NCBI GenBank assembly: GCA_024636975.1
Contig: JAGXGA010000037.1
Coordinates: 1-64,000 of the forward strand
Length of the DNA stretch: 64,000 nucleotides
Direction: 5' to 3'
DNA from: Mariniphaga sp.
GTDB taxonomy: Bacteria > Bacteroidota > Bacteroidia > Bacteroidales > Prolixibacteraceae
The translations under genes and the position numbers were made by a program. Shown here piece by piece: positions 18,949-28,366 of the stretch. Positions within the stretch are counted from its first letter, which is position 1. Each line of letters begins with the position of its first letter. The notes under the pieces are model-generated. The model had not been told where the DNA came from. It made no database searches and saw only the letters and a list, made by a program, of their open reading frames with translations.

Positions 18949-19479
18949 ATGTTTCAGTTATTGGCAATGGTAATATTAAGTTCAATCATAAATACAATGG
19001 TACTTTTTGATTTTTCTGAAAACAGCGATTTGTCTGATTGGCAAATTGTAAACGACAATGTAATGGGAGGGCTTTCCCAAAGTAGTTTTATCTTAAATGA
19101 GAAAGGAAACGCGATTTTTAAAGGTTCAGTTTCTTTGGATAACAATGGTGGTTTTTGTTCGGTTCGAACCAGTTTTGATCAGATAAAGGTGAATGATTTT
19201 CAAAAAATCATTATTCGGTTGAAAGGCGACGGCAAAACTTACCAGTTTCGGATAAAATCGAAACGCACCGATAAGCATTCATTTATAGCTTATTTTCAGA
19301 CCACGGGGGAATGGCAGGATACAGAAATTATACTAAAGGATATGTATCCCGGTTTCAGAGGAAGAAAACTGGTTATACCTGATTTTTCAGATGAAACAAT
19401 TGAAGAAATTGCTTTTTTGATCGGGAATAAGAAGGAAGAAAATTTTGAGCTTGAAATCAGTCGGATAGCATTCAAATAG
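18949..19479 (+). CDS. CIA30 family protein
   Basis: A 176-residue protein whose residues about 20-172 match the CIA30/NDUFAF1 galactose-binding-like fold: LSDWQIVNDNVMGGLSQSSF, then GSVSLDNNGGFCSVRT and a central RLKGDGKTYQFRI. In mitochondria the family assists complex I assembly, but the role of bacterial members is unknown. An alternative start at 18967 or 18997 would drop the short hydrophobic N-terminus, and the first ATG gives a weak signal-like segment. A hairpin terminator follows immediately. Confidence 0.85.
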   Translation: MFQLLAMVILSSIINTMVLFDFSENSDLSDWQIVNDNVMGGLSQSSFILNEKGNAIFKGSVSLDNNGGFCSVRTSFDQIKVNDFQKIIIRLKGDGKTYQFRIKSKRTDKHSFIAYFQTTGEWQDTEIILKDMYPGFRGRKLVIPDFSDETIEEIAFLIGNKKEENFELEISRIAFK

Positions 19480-19485
19480 TTTTAA

Positions 19486-19514
19486 ATGGAACCCGTATTT
19501 TGGGTCCCATTTTT
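19486..19514 (+). terminator. Rho-independent terminator after CIA30 gene
   Basis: ATGGAACCC and GGGTCCCAT form a 9-position stem (one mismatch) around a GTATTTT loop, followed by TTTTT. It ends the Lacal_2735/CIA30 unit 7 bp after the stop codon. Confidence 0.75.
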
Positions 19515-19569
19515 AATTAATTTTCTAATATGAATAGCTGCAGATGATTTCATAGATTTATACAGCCAT

Positions 19570-20691
19570 TTACTTATTATTTTCTGATCCTGAAAAAGAC
19601 AATTCGGTTGCACTTTGATCTTCACCCAGCAACTTCAACATCTTAATATGTTGCCTTAAGGCTTCAGCGAAGCTCTTGTTTACATGGTAGGGAAGGTTGT
19701 ATTCTTTGGCCTTGGATTTTACAATTGCAGATATGTCCTTATAATGAATGTGACTTATATTGGGAAACAAATGATGCTCTACCTGGTAATTTAACCCTCC
19801 TATCAGCCATGAAAAGACTATACTATTAGGTGAATAATCGGCTGTTGTATACAACTGATGCACAGCCCAGTTGTTTTCCAGTTCACCATCCCCATCCGGA
19901 ACGGGAAATTCGGAAGAAGGCACTACATGAGCCGTTTGAAATATGCTGCTCAATATCAGGCCGCTTGTAAAATGCATCAGCACGAAACCTGCAACGATCC
20001 AGTACCACGCAACGGGAATTGTTATCAGGGGAAGTATCAGAAATACAAGGTAATAGGCCACCTTTGAGATAGCTATTTCAATAAGCATTTTGTCGTATGA
20101 CCGTTTGCTGATTTTTGCACCCATGTTCTTATATTTTTTTAGCCGTTTAAAATCTTTAGCGATAATCCACGAAAAAGTCATCAGGCAGTATAACAACCAG
20201 GCATAGATGTGTTGATACCTGTGCATCTTTTTGAGCGGGCGGTGAGGTGAAAGTCTTAAAACTCCGGGAGGTGCAATATCTTCATCATGTCCTTCAATGT
20301 TGGTGAATCCATGATGAAGTGTATTGTGCTGGAAACGCCAGTTGGGCGGGAACCCTCCAAGCAGGTACATTGAGTTTCCAAATATCCGGTTCACGCGCTT
20401 GTTTTTGGAAAAAGAACCGTGGTTTGCGTCGTGCATGGTAACCATGCCAAGCCCTGACATTCCAAACCCCATTATAACCCAGCCAGCCAATACCAGAGGC
20501 ACTGAAGTTACCAGTCCGGAAATCATCAGGATGAACGGAGCAAAATAGAGTAAGGTCATGAAGATGGTCTTTACATATAATTTATAATTACCATAGGGCT
20601 CGATGTTCTTTTTTTTAAAGTATTCATTTACTGATTTTCTTAAATCAGTAGTAAAATCCATTTTTTGTCTTGAGTATTGTATTTTTTCCAT
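19570..20691 (-). CDS. Membrane fatty acid (acyl-CoA/acyl-lipid) desaturase
   Basis: About 373 residues from the MEKIQ start (a frame extends to 20739 but the shorter start is more usual). The three histidine boxes are intact: HDANHGS, HNTLHHGFTN followed by HDED, and QVEHHLFPNISH. The Q in QVEHH marks the front-end/linoleoyl-CoA (DesA3/FADS2-like) group. Four or so transmembrane segments surround them. It needs electrons from a ferredoxin or flavodoxin. It lies downstream of a radical SAM gene on the same strand with about a 110-bp gap. Role: membrane fluidity adjustment. Confidence 0.9.
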   Translation of the reverse strand: MEKIQYSRQKMDFTTDLRKSVNEYFKKKNIEPYGNYKLYVKTIFMTLLYFAPFILMISGLVTSVPLVLAGWVIMGFGMSGLGMVTMHDANHGSFSKNKRVNRIFGNSMYLLGGFPPNWRFQHNTLHHGFTNIEGHDEDIAPPGVLRLSPHRPLKKMHRYQHIYAWLLYCLMTFSWIIAKDFKRLKKYKNMGAKISKRSYDKMLIEIAISKVAYYLVFLILPLITIPVAWYWIVAGFVLMHFTSGLILSSIFQTAHVVPSSEFPVPDGDGELENNWAVHQLYTTADYSPNSIVFSWLIGGLNYQVEHHLFPNISHIHYKDISAIVKSKAKEYNLPYHVNKSFAEALRQHIKMLKLLGEDQSATELSFSGSENNK

Positions 20692-20803
20692 TTTTCTAAT
20701 TTTGATATTATTTGAATTCAATCTCCTTTGGTATACCACCTAATAATTGCACTGTCCGGGCCAAAGGATTATTTTACTATTGTTACAATTTTTATTTTAA
20801 TTA

Positions 20804-22303
20804 TTAATGTTTTTCTGTTACCTGTCTTAAACCATACACTGTCCGGAAATGATAACCGTAAACTGCAAAAGTTTGGGCATCAATAAAGAATTTTGGTTTA
20901 TTTATTACTGTCCATAGAATGAATTTCCAGTATTCAAGTCTGCCTTTATTTAACAGACCAAGCACAATTATTAATTTCAAAAAAGCCTTGATTCTCATAA
21001 GATTCATCTTGCTCTTACCCCTTCTTACCGGTTCGTAATTCAGGAGGAATTCCCTGACCCGGCTGTAATAGGGCTTTTCCCTGTATATGCTGCTTATAAT
21101 GTGCCGGTATCCTTTCAGCAATTTCCCGTTGTCCATTTTGGGAATGAAGTTCATTGTAAAATCGGTATTGCTACCAGTAGCATCAACAGTTAACCTGTTT
21201 TCCTGTTCCATTAGCCGGTATAGTTTTGTATTTTTAGGTGCATTTAGTAAACCTACCATTGCCGAAACGATTCCGCTTTTTTGTATAAAGTCGATTTGTC
21301 TTTCAAACACTGATTCAGTATCGCTGTCGAAGCCTACAATAAAACCACCCGAGACCTGGAGCCCTGCCTTTTGAATGGTCTTTACGTTTTCCAACAGATC
21401 CCTGTTTTCATTCTGAGCTTTGTGGCAGCTTTTCAGTGATGCCTCCTCAGGAGTTTCAATGCCGATAAAGGTTGAAGTGAATCCGGCTTCACGCATCTGC
21501 ATTAACATACTGGCATCATCGGCCAGATTAATAGACGTCTGGGCACTAAAATTAAACGGGTGACGATGTTTTGTCATCCATTCTATCATTGAAGGAAGCA
21601 GATCATTTTTTATAATTTTTTTATTTCCGATAAAATTATCATCTACAACAGCTACAGTGCCTCTCCAGTTCAGCCGGTGCAATGCTTCAAGTTCATTTAT
21701 TACCTGTTCCGTACTCTTAATCCGTACTTTTCGACCGAGTAATGCGGTTATTTCACAAAAATCGCATGAAAAGGGACAACCTCTAGAGACCTGAAGGTTC
21801 ATGGAGGCATAAGCATTAAGATTCAGCAGGTGATAATCAGGAACAGGAGAGGCAGACAAATCAGCATATTTATCCGTCCGGTAAATTCTTTTTAGCGGGT
21901 AATCCTTTTCGATATCTGACAAAAACAGGGGGAGCGTGATTTCGGCTTCGTTTAAAACGAAATGGTCAATCTCAGGATAATCCTTATAGTCCTGGGTAAA
22001 CAAAGGACCCCCGTCAACCACTTTAACTGAGTGCGTCTTACATCGGCCCAAATTGTTGGCAACTGAATCTTTTTGAACATACATACTGCTTATAAAGGCA
22101 TAATCAGCCCATTTCAAATCCTCATTTTTCAGTTCCTCAACATTTAAGTCAATCAATTTTTTCTGCCAGTTATCCGGTAACATAGCCGAGACCGTTATCA
22201 GTCCCAGGGGAGGTACTGCAGCTTTTTTGGAGATAAACTTTAAAGCATGTTTAAACCCCCAGTATGTATCGGGATATTTGGGATATATCATTAAAATGTT
22301 CAT
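20804..22303 (-). CDS. B12-binding-domain radical SAM protein (DUF4070 type)
   Basis: A 499-residue enzyme. The N-terminal cobalamin-binding-like Rossmann domain spans about residues 1-140. The radical SAM barrel begins with the Fe4S4 motif CPFSCDFCEI (Cx3Cx2C) near residue 176 and contains GGTVAVVDDNFIG-like and FIGIETPEEASL segments. The C-terminal part (about 365-490) matches DUF4070. Relatives include HpnJ/HpnP-like hopanoid enzymes and lipid-modifying methyltransferases. The B12 domain has no clear DxHxxG motif, so cobalamin may not be bound covalently via His. Association with the desaturase downstream suggests lipid modification. Confidence 0.83.
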   Translation of the reverse strand: MNILMIYPKYPDTYWGFKHALKFISKKAAVPPLGLITVSAMLPDNWQKKLIDLNVEELKNEDLKWADYAFISSMYVQKDSVANNLGRCKTHSVKVVDGGPLFTQDYKDYPEIDHFVLNEAEITLPLFLSDIEKDYPLKRIYRTDKYADLSASPVPDYHLLNLNAYASMNLQVSRGCPFSCDFCEITALLGRKVRIKSTEQVINELEALHRLNWRGTVAVVDDNFIGNKKIIKNDLLPSMIEWMTKHRHPFNFSAQTSINLADDASMLMQMREAGFTSTFIGIETPEEASLKSCHKAQNENRDLLENVKTIQKAGLQVSGGFIVGFDSDTESVFERQIDFIQKSGIVSAMVGLLNAPKNTKLYRLMEQENRLTVDATGSNTDFTMNFIPKMDNGKLLKGYRHIISSIYREKPYYSRVREFLLNYEPVRRGKSKMNLMRIKAFLKLIIVLGLLNKGRLEYWKFILWTVINKPKFFIDAQTFAVYGYHFRTVYGLRQVTEKH

Positions 22304-22523
22304 GACACTATTATAATAAGTGGAATGTTTGAATACGGAGCCATTTTATAATCTATCTCTATAAAAGAGAGCCTGAATATCAGAACAAGCTCAATCTCTA
22401 TTCTGTTCAAAATTACGTCGCGAAATAAAAAGGATAGGGATTAATCAAATGCTTTTGGGATAAACAGCATTGTTAAAATATAAATGCACTTATGTATTCG
22501 CGAATGGCATTCGTCCCAGAGTC

Positions 22524-23369
22524 TTAAAGTAAGTCCTTAACAGCCATTATATACTGTCGCGATACAGGAATGGTTTCCTTCGTTTCATCAAGGGTTAACC
22601 AATAGGTGTTGAAATTTTTATTTAATTTGTCAATGTACTGCATATTGACAATACTTGATCGGTGTGTACGAACAAAATTATTAAATTCCTTTAATTGTGT
22701 TTCAAGGTTTTTGAGGGTATTTCTTATCATTTTCTTTTTAAACTCACCACCTTCGAGAAACCCTACCTCCACATAATTATCAGCCGATTTAATAAAAACA
22801 ACTTCTGATACCAGAATTCTGATATTGTCTGATTCATTTTCAGAGATCAATTCGATAAACCTGTTTGCATAATTTTCCGAGAATTGTTTTAATTTTTCGT
22901 GCAATAACCTGTTTTCCTGTAAAAGGTTTTTATGTGTTCCATGCATGGAAGCAAGTGTATTTTTCAGATGTATTGTTACCGGCACACTAAGGCAGATTAT
23001 AATAACCCGTACTACAATGTTAAATGTCATGTCAGAACGACCAACATATCGTATATAAAAAACAAAAGCAACACTGGTTAAAGCTACCTGCGAGAAGTAA
23101 TAAACTGAATCAAGCAAAGAATTATCTTCTTCATCCGTTTCGCTACGAAGGAGATGGCGTTGAAATATGATTTGAATAAGTACCAGAATAATAAAAATAA
23201 TTAATCCAAACCCTGCAATAAATAACTGTTTGTTTTCAAATTCAAAATTCTTTGTAGGAAAAGGTTGAAAAAACAGGATAAACAAAAAAACTGAAATGCT
23301 TATTCCAAGGTAAATTCTAAAATACTTTTTTGATAAAGCAATAAATTGATTTATAGTATTATTAGGCAT
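22524..23369 (-). CDS. LytTR DNA-binding regulator with membrane domain
   Basis: A 281-residue protein. The first about 125 residues contain four hydrophobic segments (such as ISVFLFILFFQPF and FIIFGLIIFIILVLIQIIF). A coiled stretch follows, and residues about 180-281 form a LytTR domain: VVFIKSADNYVEVGF, FVRTHRSSIVNMQYIDKLNK and TIPVSRQY. It is a one-component membrane regulator with no receiver domain, common in Bacteroidota. No histidine kinase lies next to it. Targets are unknown. Confidence 0.88.
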   Translation of the reverse strand: MPNNTINQFIALSKKYFRIYLGISISVFLFILFFQPFPTKNFEFENKQLFIAGFGLIIFIILVLIQIIFQRHLLRSETDEEDNSLLDSVYYFSQVALTSVAFVFYIRYVGRSDMTFNIVVRVIIICLSVPVTIHLKNTLASMHGTHKNLLQENRLLHEKLKQFSENYANRFIELISENESDNIRILVSEVVFIKSADNYVEVGFLEGGEFKKKMIRNTLKNLETQLKEFNNFVRTHRSSIVNMQYIDKLNKNFNTYWLTLDETKETIPVSRQYIMAVKDLL

Positions 23370-23745
23370 AATAGATCACTTTTAACAAAATCAACTTTAA
23401 ATATTCAGAGGCATTGTTCGCGCCTCAACATAGTACTACAGCAAAAACTCTAACTTCTTATGCAGAAAAACAATTAATGTAGTTTAACAGTTTACCCGAA
23501 ATTCAGAAAAAGTAAAACAGAAGCTATTTAAATTCATAAACGTTAAGGTTACTCAAATTTAAAAATTTCTGATTAATAGTTAATTGTTACAGCACCGTTA
23601 TTGATAGGGCGGGAATTTTTTAATATATGAAATGAGCATGAGTAGGAATACACACCAACCGGAGATTATTAAAACTCTCATGCGAATTCCATATTATACC
23701 TTTGAAAATTTACAATTTTAATAATATGAATGCATTAATTAAAAG
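23370..23745. other. Divergent intergenic region
   Basis: No gene is seen between the divergent LytTR and fasciclin genes. A TACCTTTG -7-type box lies at 23697-23704 in the + orientation, which would place the start of the fasciclin transcript near 23711. No proper -33 TTG was found. Confidence 0.5.
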
Positions 23746-23859
23746 TTGCGTTTCATGATTCTAAATTTCGGATGTTTTAGTTCATTTAGCCGAAAGACTC
23801 AAATTTCGTATTATAATAATTTTACTTTTACAAACTCATTTCAAATGGGGCTGGAAATT

Positions 23860-25635
23860 ATGAGAATTCATAAAACATATTTGCTTTTATTAAGTATGCT
23901 GTTCCTGCTTTTCGGGTGTGAAAAATTCTCTGAACATGAGAAATTTCAAAGACCTGCCTGGCTTCCAGGAAAATTGTATACTACAATATCGGTTCAGGAG
24001 AATCTGACTCTGTTTAAAGAATGCCTGCAGCTAACCGGCCTGGACACGATTATGGATGTTTCGGGAAACTGGAGCATTTTTGCACCCACTGATGAAGCCA
24101 TGCAACAATACCTTTCGGAAAATCAATATGCAGGTGTTTCAGACATTCCATTGGATGAGCTTGAAAGAATCACCGAATTCCATATTGTCCAGAATCCCTG
24201 GTCATTTGAGCAATTGCAAAGTCTTAGTGCTTATGGATGGCGAACAAGAAATGATGCAAAAGTGTATTCATATGCTTATAAACGGCAGACTATCCTTCAA
24301 AATCCTGTTGAGAAATATTGGATTAGGAAAAATAGAGATCAGGAAATGATTGTAATGGATTCGATTGGTTCTGATCGTTACAAAAAAGTATATGTCCAGT
24401 CAAGGAAAAATGTACCCATATTTTATGATGAATTTCTAAATGTGAATGGTATTACTTCAGGAGATTTCAATTTTTATTTTGACAGGCCCTATGAACCGGG
24501 AAATGTTTATTATGGGGGCGCAAAAATTGTCGCGTCAGATATTTTTGCCGAAAACGGATTTCTTCATATTATCGATAGGGTAGTGAGCCCCATGCTGAAT
24601 GCACAGGAACTGCTTGAACGGGAACTGCCCAATGAGAGCTATAAACTTTTCCTGGAACACGTGTTTTGGTATTACCCTACATTCGAGGCAAATATGACTG
24701 CTACCTATAATCAGCCGGAAGCAAGAATGGGTGGCCTTGCCGACACAATCTGGGATTTAAATTACCATGAACTTGCATTCGCCCCTCACAAGGAGCGTAT
24801 TGGGGTAGAAGGCCCGGAGATAAATGAAACGTGGGTGAGGCATAATGGGTTGTATGTTCCCACTGATGATGCCTTCCGGAAATTCATCGACGATATTTTA
24901 ACAGTTAAATCAGGTTATCCTCACTGGACCGATTCTTATTCGTTACCGAAGGATATTGTTGATTTAATAATTGGCCGTCATTTTAAGGCGAATTCAATTT
25001 ATCCTTCAACGAATATTTACCGGAATATTTTCAAAGAGGATGGTGGTTTCAAGCAAAGCGAGGATGCCATTATCAGAAAAGAATTTGGCAGCAACTGTAC
25101 TTTTATTGGACTCGATGCCTATATTCCTGACCGTTTATTTACAAGTGTAACCGGGCCGGTATTCTGCCGCCCTAATTTTTCATTTTTCCGGCTGGCATTA
25201 CTTTATGCCGGTATTGAAGATGATATTGCAAATTACGATGGTGAATTGTATTTTTTCCCAATTCCTGATTATGCCCTGAGATCCGATTCTTCATTATTAC
25301 TGAATTGGATTGACAGGGATAATAATATATACAATTTCGTGGCATACAACAGGCAAAGGCGCCAGATCGAGTACCAGAGCCCGGGTGCAGTCAGGAACAG
25401 GATTTTAAACCAGGTTGGCACCGCCATGCCCAACGGAAGTGGGGATAAAGAATTTATTCGAACACTGCGCGGTAATATCATTACCTGGGACCATTCCACG
25501 AATACAATTCAGGGTAGACTCCCATCCACTTTCGGATACAGTGGTGACAGCATAATGACTGTCTCTCCTGATCCCTTAGAGGAACCGGCAGATAACGGTA
25601 ATGTGTGGAGGGTAAACCATTGGTTCAGGTTTTAG
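23860..25635 (+). CDS. Fasciclin-domain outer-membrane lipoprotein
   Basis: About 591 residues from the ATG at 23860 (the frame is open from 23746). I prefer 23860 because it directly precedes a signal peptide with lipobox FLLFGC. A fasciclin (FAS1) domain follows at about residues 30-210 (GNWSIFAPTDEAMQQYL is the H1-type motif), and a second degenerate FAS1 lies around 340-420 (LYVPTDDAFRKFIDDIL). FAS1 lipoproteins in Bacteroidota often accompany SusCD-like systems and may bind glycans or adhesion partners. A second member lies convergently at 27-28 kb. Confidence 0.85.
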   Translation: MRIHKTYLLLLSMLFLLFGCEKFSEHEKFQRPAWLPGKLYTTISVQENLTLFKECLQLTGLDTIMDVSGNWSIFAPTDEAMQQYLSENQYAGVSDIPLDELERITEFHIVQNPWSFEQLQSLSAYGWRTRNDAKVYSYAYKRQTILQNPVEKYWIRKNRDQEMIVMDSIGSDRYKKVYVQSRKNVPIFYDEFLNVNGITSGDFNFYFDRPYEPGNVYYGGAKIVASDIFAENGFLHIIDRVVSPMLNAQELLERELPNESYKLFLEHVFWYYPTFEANMTATYNQPEARMGGLADTIWDLNYHELAFAPHKERIGVEGPEINETWVRHNGLYVPTDDAFRKFIDDILTVKSGYPHWTDSYSLPKDIVDLIIGRHFKANSIYPSTNIYRNIFKEDGGFKQSEDAIIRKEFGSNCTFIGLDAYIPDRLFTSVTGPVFCRPNFSFFRLALLYAGIEDDIANYDGELYFFPIPDYALRSDSSLLLNWIDRDNNIYNFVAYNRQRRQIEYQSPGAVRNRILNQVGTAMPNGSGDKEFIRTLRGNIITWDHSTNTIQGRLPSTFGYSGDSIMTVSPDPLEEPADNGNVWRVNHWFRF

Positions 25636-25702
25636 GTGAAAATTTGCAGGAGGTTTATTTTGACCTCAGAGAGAGAGAGTCGTATGCTTACGAGCCTGCT
25701 AC
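25636..25702. other. Spacer before REP array
   Basis: A short non-coding spacer with a GAGAGAGAG run at about 25670, without recognised signals. Confidence 0.4.
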
Positions 25703-26125
25703 CATCAAGGACTGTCACTAACCCCAGCTTTTAAGCTGAGGGTCAGCATGAGCGTGAACCAGTGTCTCACGGGCTTTAGCCCATCATTCACTGCATTGGC
25801 ATGTTGCTTTAAAAGGGTGCATGATAATAGCTGATATATAAGGTAGTGCGGTTAATTTTATAGTAGATTGTGCATCAAGGACTGTCACTAACCCCAGCTT
25901 TTAAGCTGTGGGTCAGCATGAGCATGAACCAGTATCTCCCGGGCTTTAGCCCATCATTCACTGCATTGGCATTGGTTGTTTTAAAAGGGTGCATGACAAT
26001 AGCTGATAGATAAGGTAGTGCAATTAATAATGATAGTAGATTGTGCATCAAGGACTGTCACTAACCCCAGCTTTTAAGCTGTGGGTCAGCATGAGCATGA
26101 AACAGTGTCTCCCGGGCTTTAGCCC
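25703..26125. repeat. REP/BIME-like direct repeat array (three copies)
   Basis: Units of 170-173 bp start at 25703, 25873 and 26046 (the last truncated at about 26125). Each contains two palindromes: CCCCAGCTTTTAAGCTGTGGG (AAGCT arms) and GGGCTTTAGCCC, then a less conserved tail ending GTAGATTGTG. They abut a RAYT gene, and a fourth copy lies on its other side. Palindromes next to a Y1-type transposase are the hallmark of REP sequences. Confidence 0.85.
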
Positions 26126-26137
26126 GCCACCCACGCT

Positions 26138-26572
26138 TCAGTCCGGGACTCTTGTAAATCCATACTTCTCCATAAACTCATTCACTTCCTCTTCCCATGT
26201 CTTCGTCCGGTGATGTTCTTCCTGATTGCGGATGTATTTCCTGACCCGTTCCACATGCGACTCACTTACTGATACGGCATAATATTCATCAGCCCATTCG
26301 AACCTTCCAGCCACCACTTTCTTCCTATTTATCCAGTAGGAGGATTCTCCTTTCAATAACTGCATTATTTTTCCTATGTTCTGGTCAGCCGTTAAAGACA
26401 ACAAACAATGCACATGCTGATGAAATCCACCTATTTCAGACAGATATATTCCTTTTTCATTTGCATTGTAACGGATGTGGCCGAAAACTTCATGTTTAAC
26501 CGGACCTGCGAGGTATGGAAGTTTGTTTTTGGTTCCCCATACTGCATGGACCCATATTCTGACGTGTGACAT
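26138..26572 (-). CDS. REP-associated tyrosine transposase (RAYT, IS200/IS605-like)
   Basis: A 144-residue TnpA_REP-type protein. It has the HUH motif in GFHQHVHCLLSL and the catalytic tyrosine in RKYIRNQEEHH, close to the C-terminus as in the family. RAYTs nick and transfer single-stranded REP hairpins and are single-copy domesticated relatives of IS200 transposases. The protein is full length (relatives have 140-180 residues). It is embedded in its own repeats: three copies 3' of its stop and one upstream. It likely maintains or spreads those REPs. Confidence 0.92.
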   Translation of the reverse strand: MSHVRIWVHAVWGTKNKLPYLAGPVKHEVFGHIRYNANEKGIYLSEIGGFHQHVHCLLSLTADQNIGKIMQLLKGESSYWINRKKVVAGRFEWADEYYAVSVSESHVERVRKYIRNQEEHHRTKTWEEEVNEFMEKYGFTRVPD

Positions 26573-26709
26573 GATTATTAAACTTTAAATGATTATATGT
26601 GCATTAAAATTAAGGATAATTCTGCTGCTTAAATCTGATGATTCTCATGATATAGGGTTGCAGCATGAAGGAAGGAAAAGAAGGGGAAGGGGTAGAGTTT
26701 ACGCTAAAT

Positions 26710-26729
26710 CCCCAGCATAAATGCTGGGG
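26710..26729. repeat. Variant REP palindrome
   Basis: CCCCAGCATAAATGCTGGGG is a perfect 9-bp inverted repeat with a 2-bp centre, flanked by AAT and TTAGT. Its CCCCAGC core matches the REP arms in the neighbouring array, but the loop differs, so it may be a second REP class. A partial AACCCCAGCTT unit follows at about 26800. Confidence 0.7.
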
Positions 26730-26841
26730 TTAGTATCCCCGACTGCCGGACTCTCCTTGTAGCTAATGATGGCAATGATACCAATGCTGCAGCAGCCACT
26801 AACCCCAGCTTTAGTGAAATTAATAATGATAGTTGATTGTG

Positions 26842-26931
26842 CATCAAGAACTGTCACTAACCCCAGCTTTTAAGCTGTGGGTCAGCATGAGCATGAACCA
26901 GTATCTCCCGGGCTTTAGCCCATCATTCACT
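26842..26931. repeat. REP/BIME-like unit, fourth copy
   Basis: Begins CATCAAGAACTGTCAC and contains the same AAGCTTTTAAGCTGTGGG-type palindrome and GGGCTTTAGCCC. It lies upstream of the RAYT gene (which reads leftward), so the transposase gene is bracketed by REPs in the same orientation. The 24 bp before it match the tail of copy 2, so a longer unit was duplicated. Confidence 0.8.
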
Positions 26932-26983
26932 CCCTTTTATGGATAAGGATGAGGAAGCTAAAACGTGCTTAATAATCCCTGGA

Positions 26984-28042
26984 TTACTGCTTCGGGAAGG
27001 GTTCGTAAAAAAGCAATTCTGAGATTGAATGGACAGGCCCGGTAAGTGTCATAATATTACTATAATCCCATACCGGGCTGATGTGGCCGATTACTGTGGT
27101 GTCGCCCGAACCGGATATTGAAATTCCATACGTATCGATTCCGGGATTGATCCGAATATCCATTCCAACATTTATTGTTAGTTGTTTACTGTTCAGGGTC
27201 ACGTATTTTTTGCTTCCCCATTTCCATTCATTCAGGTAGTATTCGCCCCCCACTATATGGTACCCGGTGAACATGTAAAAAGCATTGTTCTTGTTGGAAT
27301 ACGACATGCCCGGTGTTGCAATCCGGCCAATCAGGTCTTCCACGGTATATATCCCGTTCCGGTGGAATATACTGTCGTGCTCGGCAAGGATCGTGTACTT
27401 ACTCCACCACATACCCTTTGTTACTTCGGTAAGCTCCATAGCCTGTGCCAGAATGGAATAATCATTCTGTTGCTGTAGCCAGTCGTATCCCCGGATCTCT
27501 GCCTTTTGCAACACCTCCGAAACAGTATGGATGTACCCATTGGTCATATCAATGTTTGATTTGATAACCGGAGCTGAATTGTTAATTTTTATAAGCTGAT
27601 TGTCACCATCAGATGAAAAGTAAGCAGTTAACCTGTCTCCCGTAAGTGTACTGTCGGTTATAGCTCCAAACGGAAATTCATCGGTATGTACTTTTCTTTT
27701 CAGAACGTGGTAGCGGACAATCGATTTCGTAAAACTTGTATCCTGTAATAATTCTTCGAAATTATCGTAAACCGGGCTCTCGCTTATAAACCGGTCAATG
27801 GCGTCATTGGTGGGTAAAAACAGGGTATAGCCATCGCCATAAGGATTGTAGCCGCATAATGTAGTATTCAATTTCCCTTCAGCCAGTAAACTGTAGAACT
27901 TTGAATATTCCGTTTGGTTTAAATCGAGGTACTGGCAAATGGTAAAGCCGCCTTCACCGTTCCATTGGGAATCAGGTTCGGTCTGACAGGAAGGCATTGC
28001 TGTTAAAATCATCACCACGCTAATCAGTAATGTGAACTTCAT
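26984..28042 (-). CDS. Fasciclin-domain lipoprotein
   Basis: About 352 residues from the MKFTLLIS start (an open frame continues to 28126). The lipobox is TAMPSC. A FAS1 domain is recognised by YTLFLPTNDAIDRFI and a second copy by YTILAEHDSIF, a weaker match. It is the second FAS1 protein in 5 kb and faces the first across the RAYT/REP element. They may be distant paralogues separated by that insertion. The next gene upstream is separated by a terminator. Confidence 0.82.
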   Translation of the reverse strand: MKFTLLISVVMILTAMPSCQTEPDSQWNGEGGFTICQYLDLNQTEYSKFYSLLAEGKLNTTLCGYNPYGDGYTLFLPTNDAIDRFISESPVYDNFEELLQDTSFTKSIVRYHVLKRKVHTDEFPFGAITDSTLTGDRLTAYFSSDGDNQLIKINNSAPVIKSNIDMTNGYIHTVSEVLQKAEIRGYDWLQQQNDYSILAQAMELTEVTKGMWWSKYTILAEHDSIFHRNGIYTVEDLIGRIATPGMSYSNKNNAFYMFTGYHIVGGEYYLNEWKWGSKKYVTLNSKQLTINVGMDIRINPGIDTYGISISGSGDTTVIGHISPVWDYSNIMTLTGPVHSISELLFYEPFPKQ

Positions 28043-28270
28043 CCCTTTCTGAATTTCAAATAACCTCCTGCTCCTATATTTAACTTCTCTTATTGTAATC
28101 ATTTTCAATATGGTGATGAAGTTCATAATTGCCGCGACTTCTGTTGTTCACTGCAATAATAATTAAAGTAGCCGAATTTACAACCATGATATCAATAAAC
28201 AAAGCAGCTGTCCGTATTATAACATTTGCGCCGCAGAAAAAACCTCTCCTAAATTAGTTACCTGGTAGTA

Positions 28271-28312
28271 TGAAAAAAGCTGTTCCTGAGTGGTCAGAAA
28301 CAGCTTATTTTT
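28271..28312 (-). terminator. Rho-independent terminator after DUF1080 gene
   Basis: Reading the minus strand, AAGCTGTTTCTG, a short loop and CAGGAACAGCTT form a stem of about 11 bp, followed by TTTTT. It lies about 60 bp beyond the stop of the DUF1080 gene and upstream of the fasciclin gene. Confidence 0.72.
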
Positions 28313-28366
28313 ATTCTCAGGGAAAGGATATTTTTCTTTTCTTATTAAGAAATCCGATGGGGCAGA

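Noticed and set aside
25703..26125. Repeat array as a possible CRISPR
   Set aside because: Units are 170 bp, nearly identical throughout, without short repeats and unique spacers, and no cas genes are nearby. They fit REP/BIME elements beside a RAYT gene.
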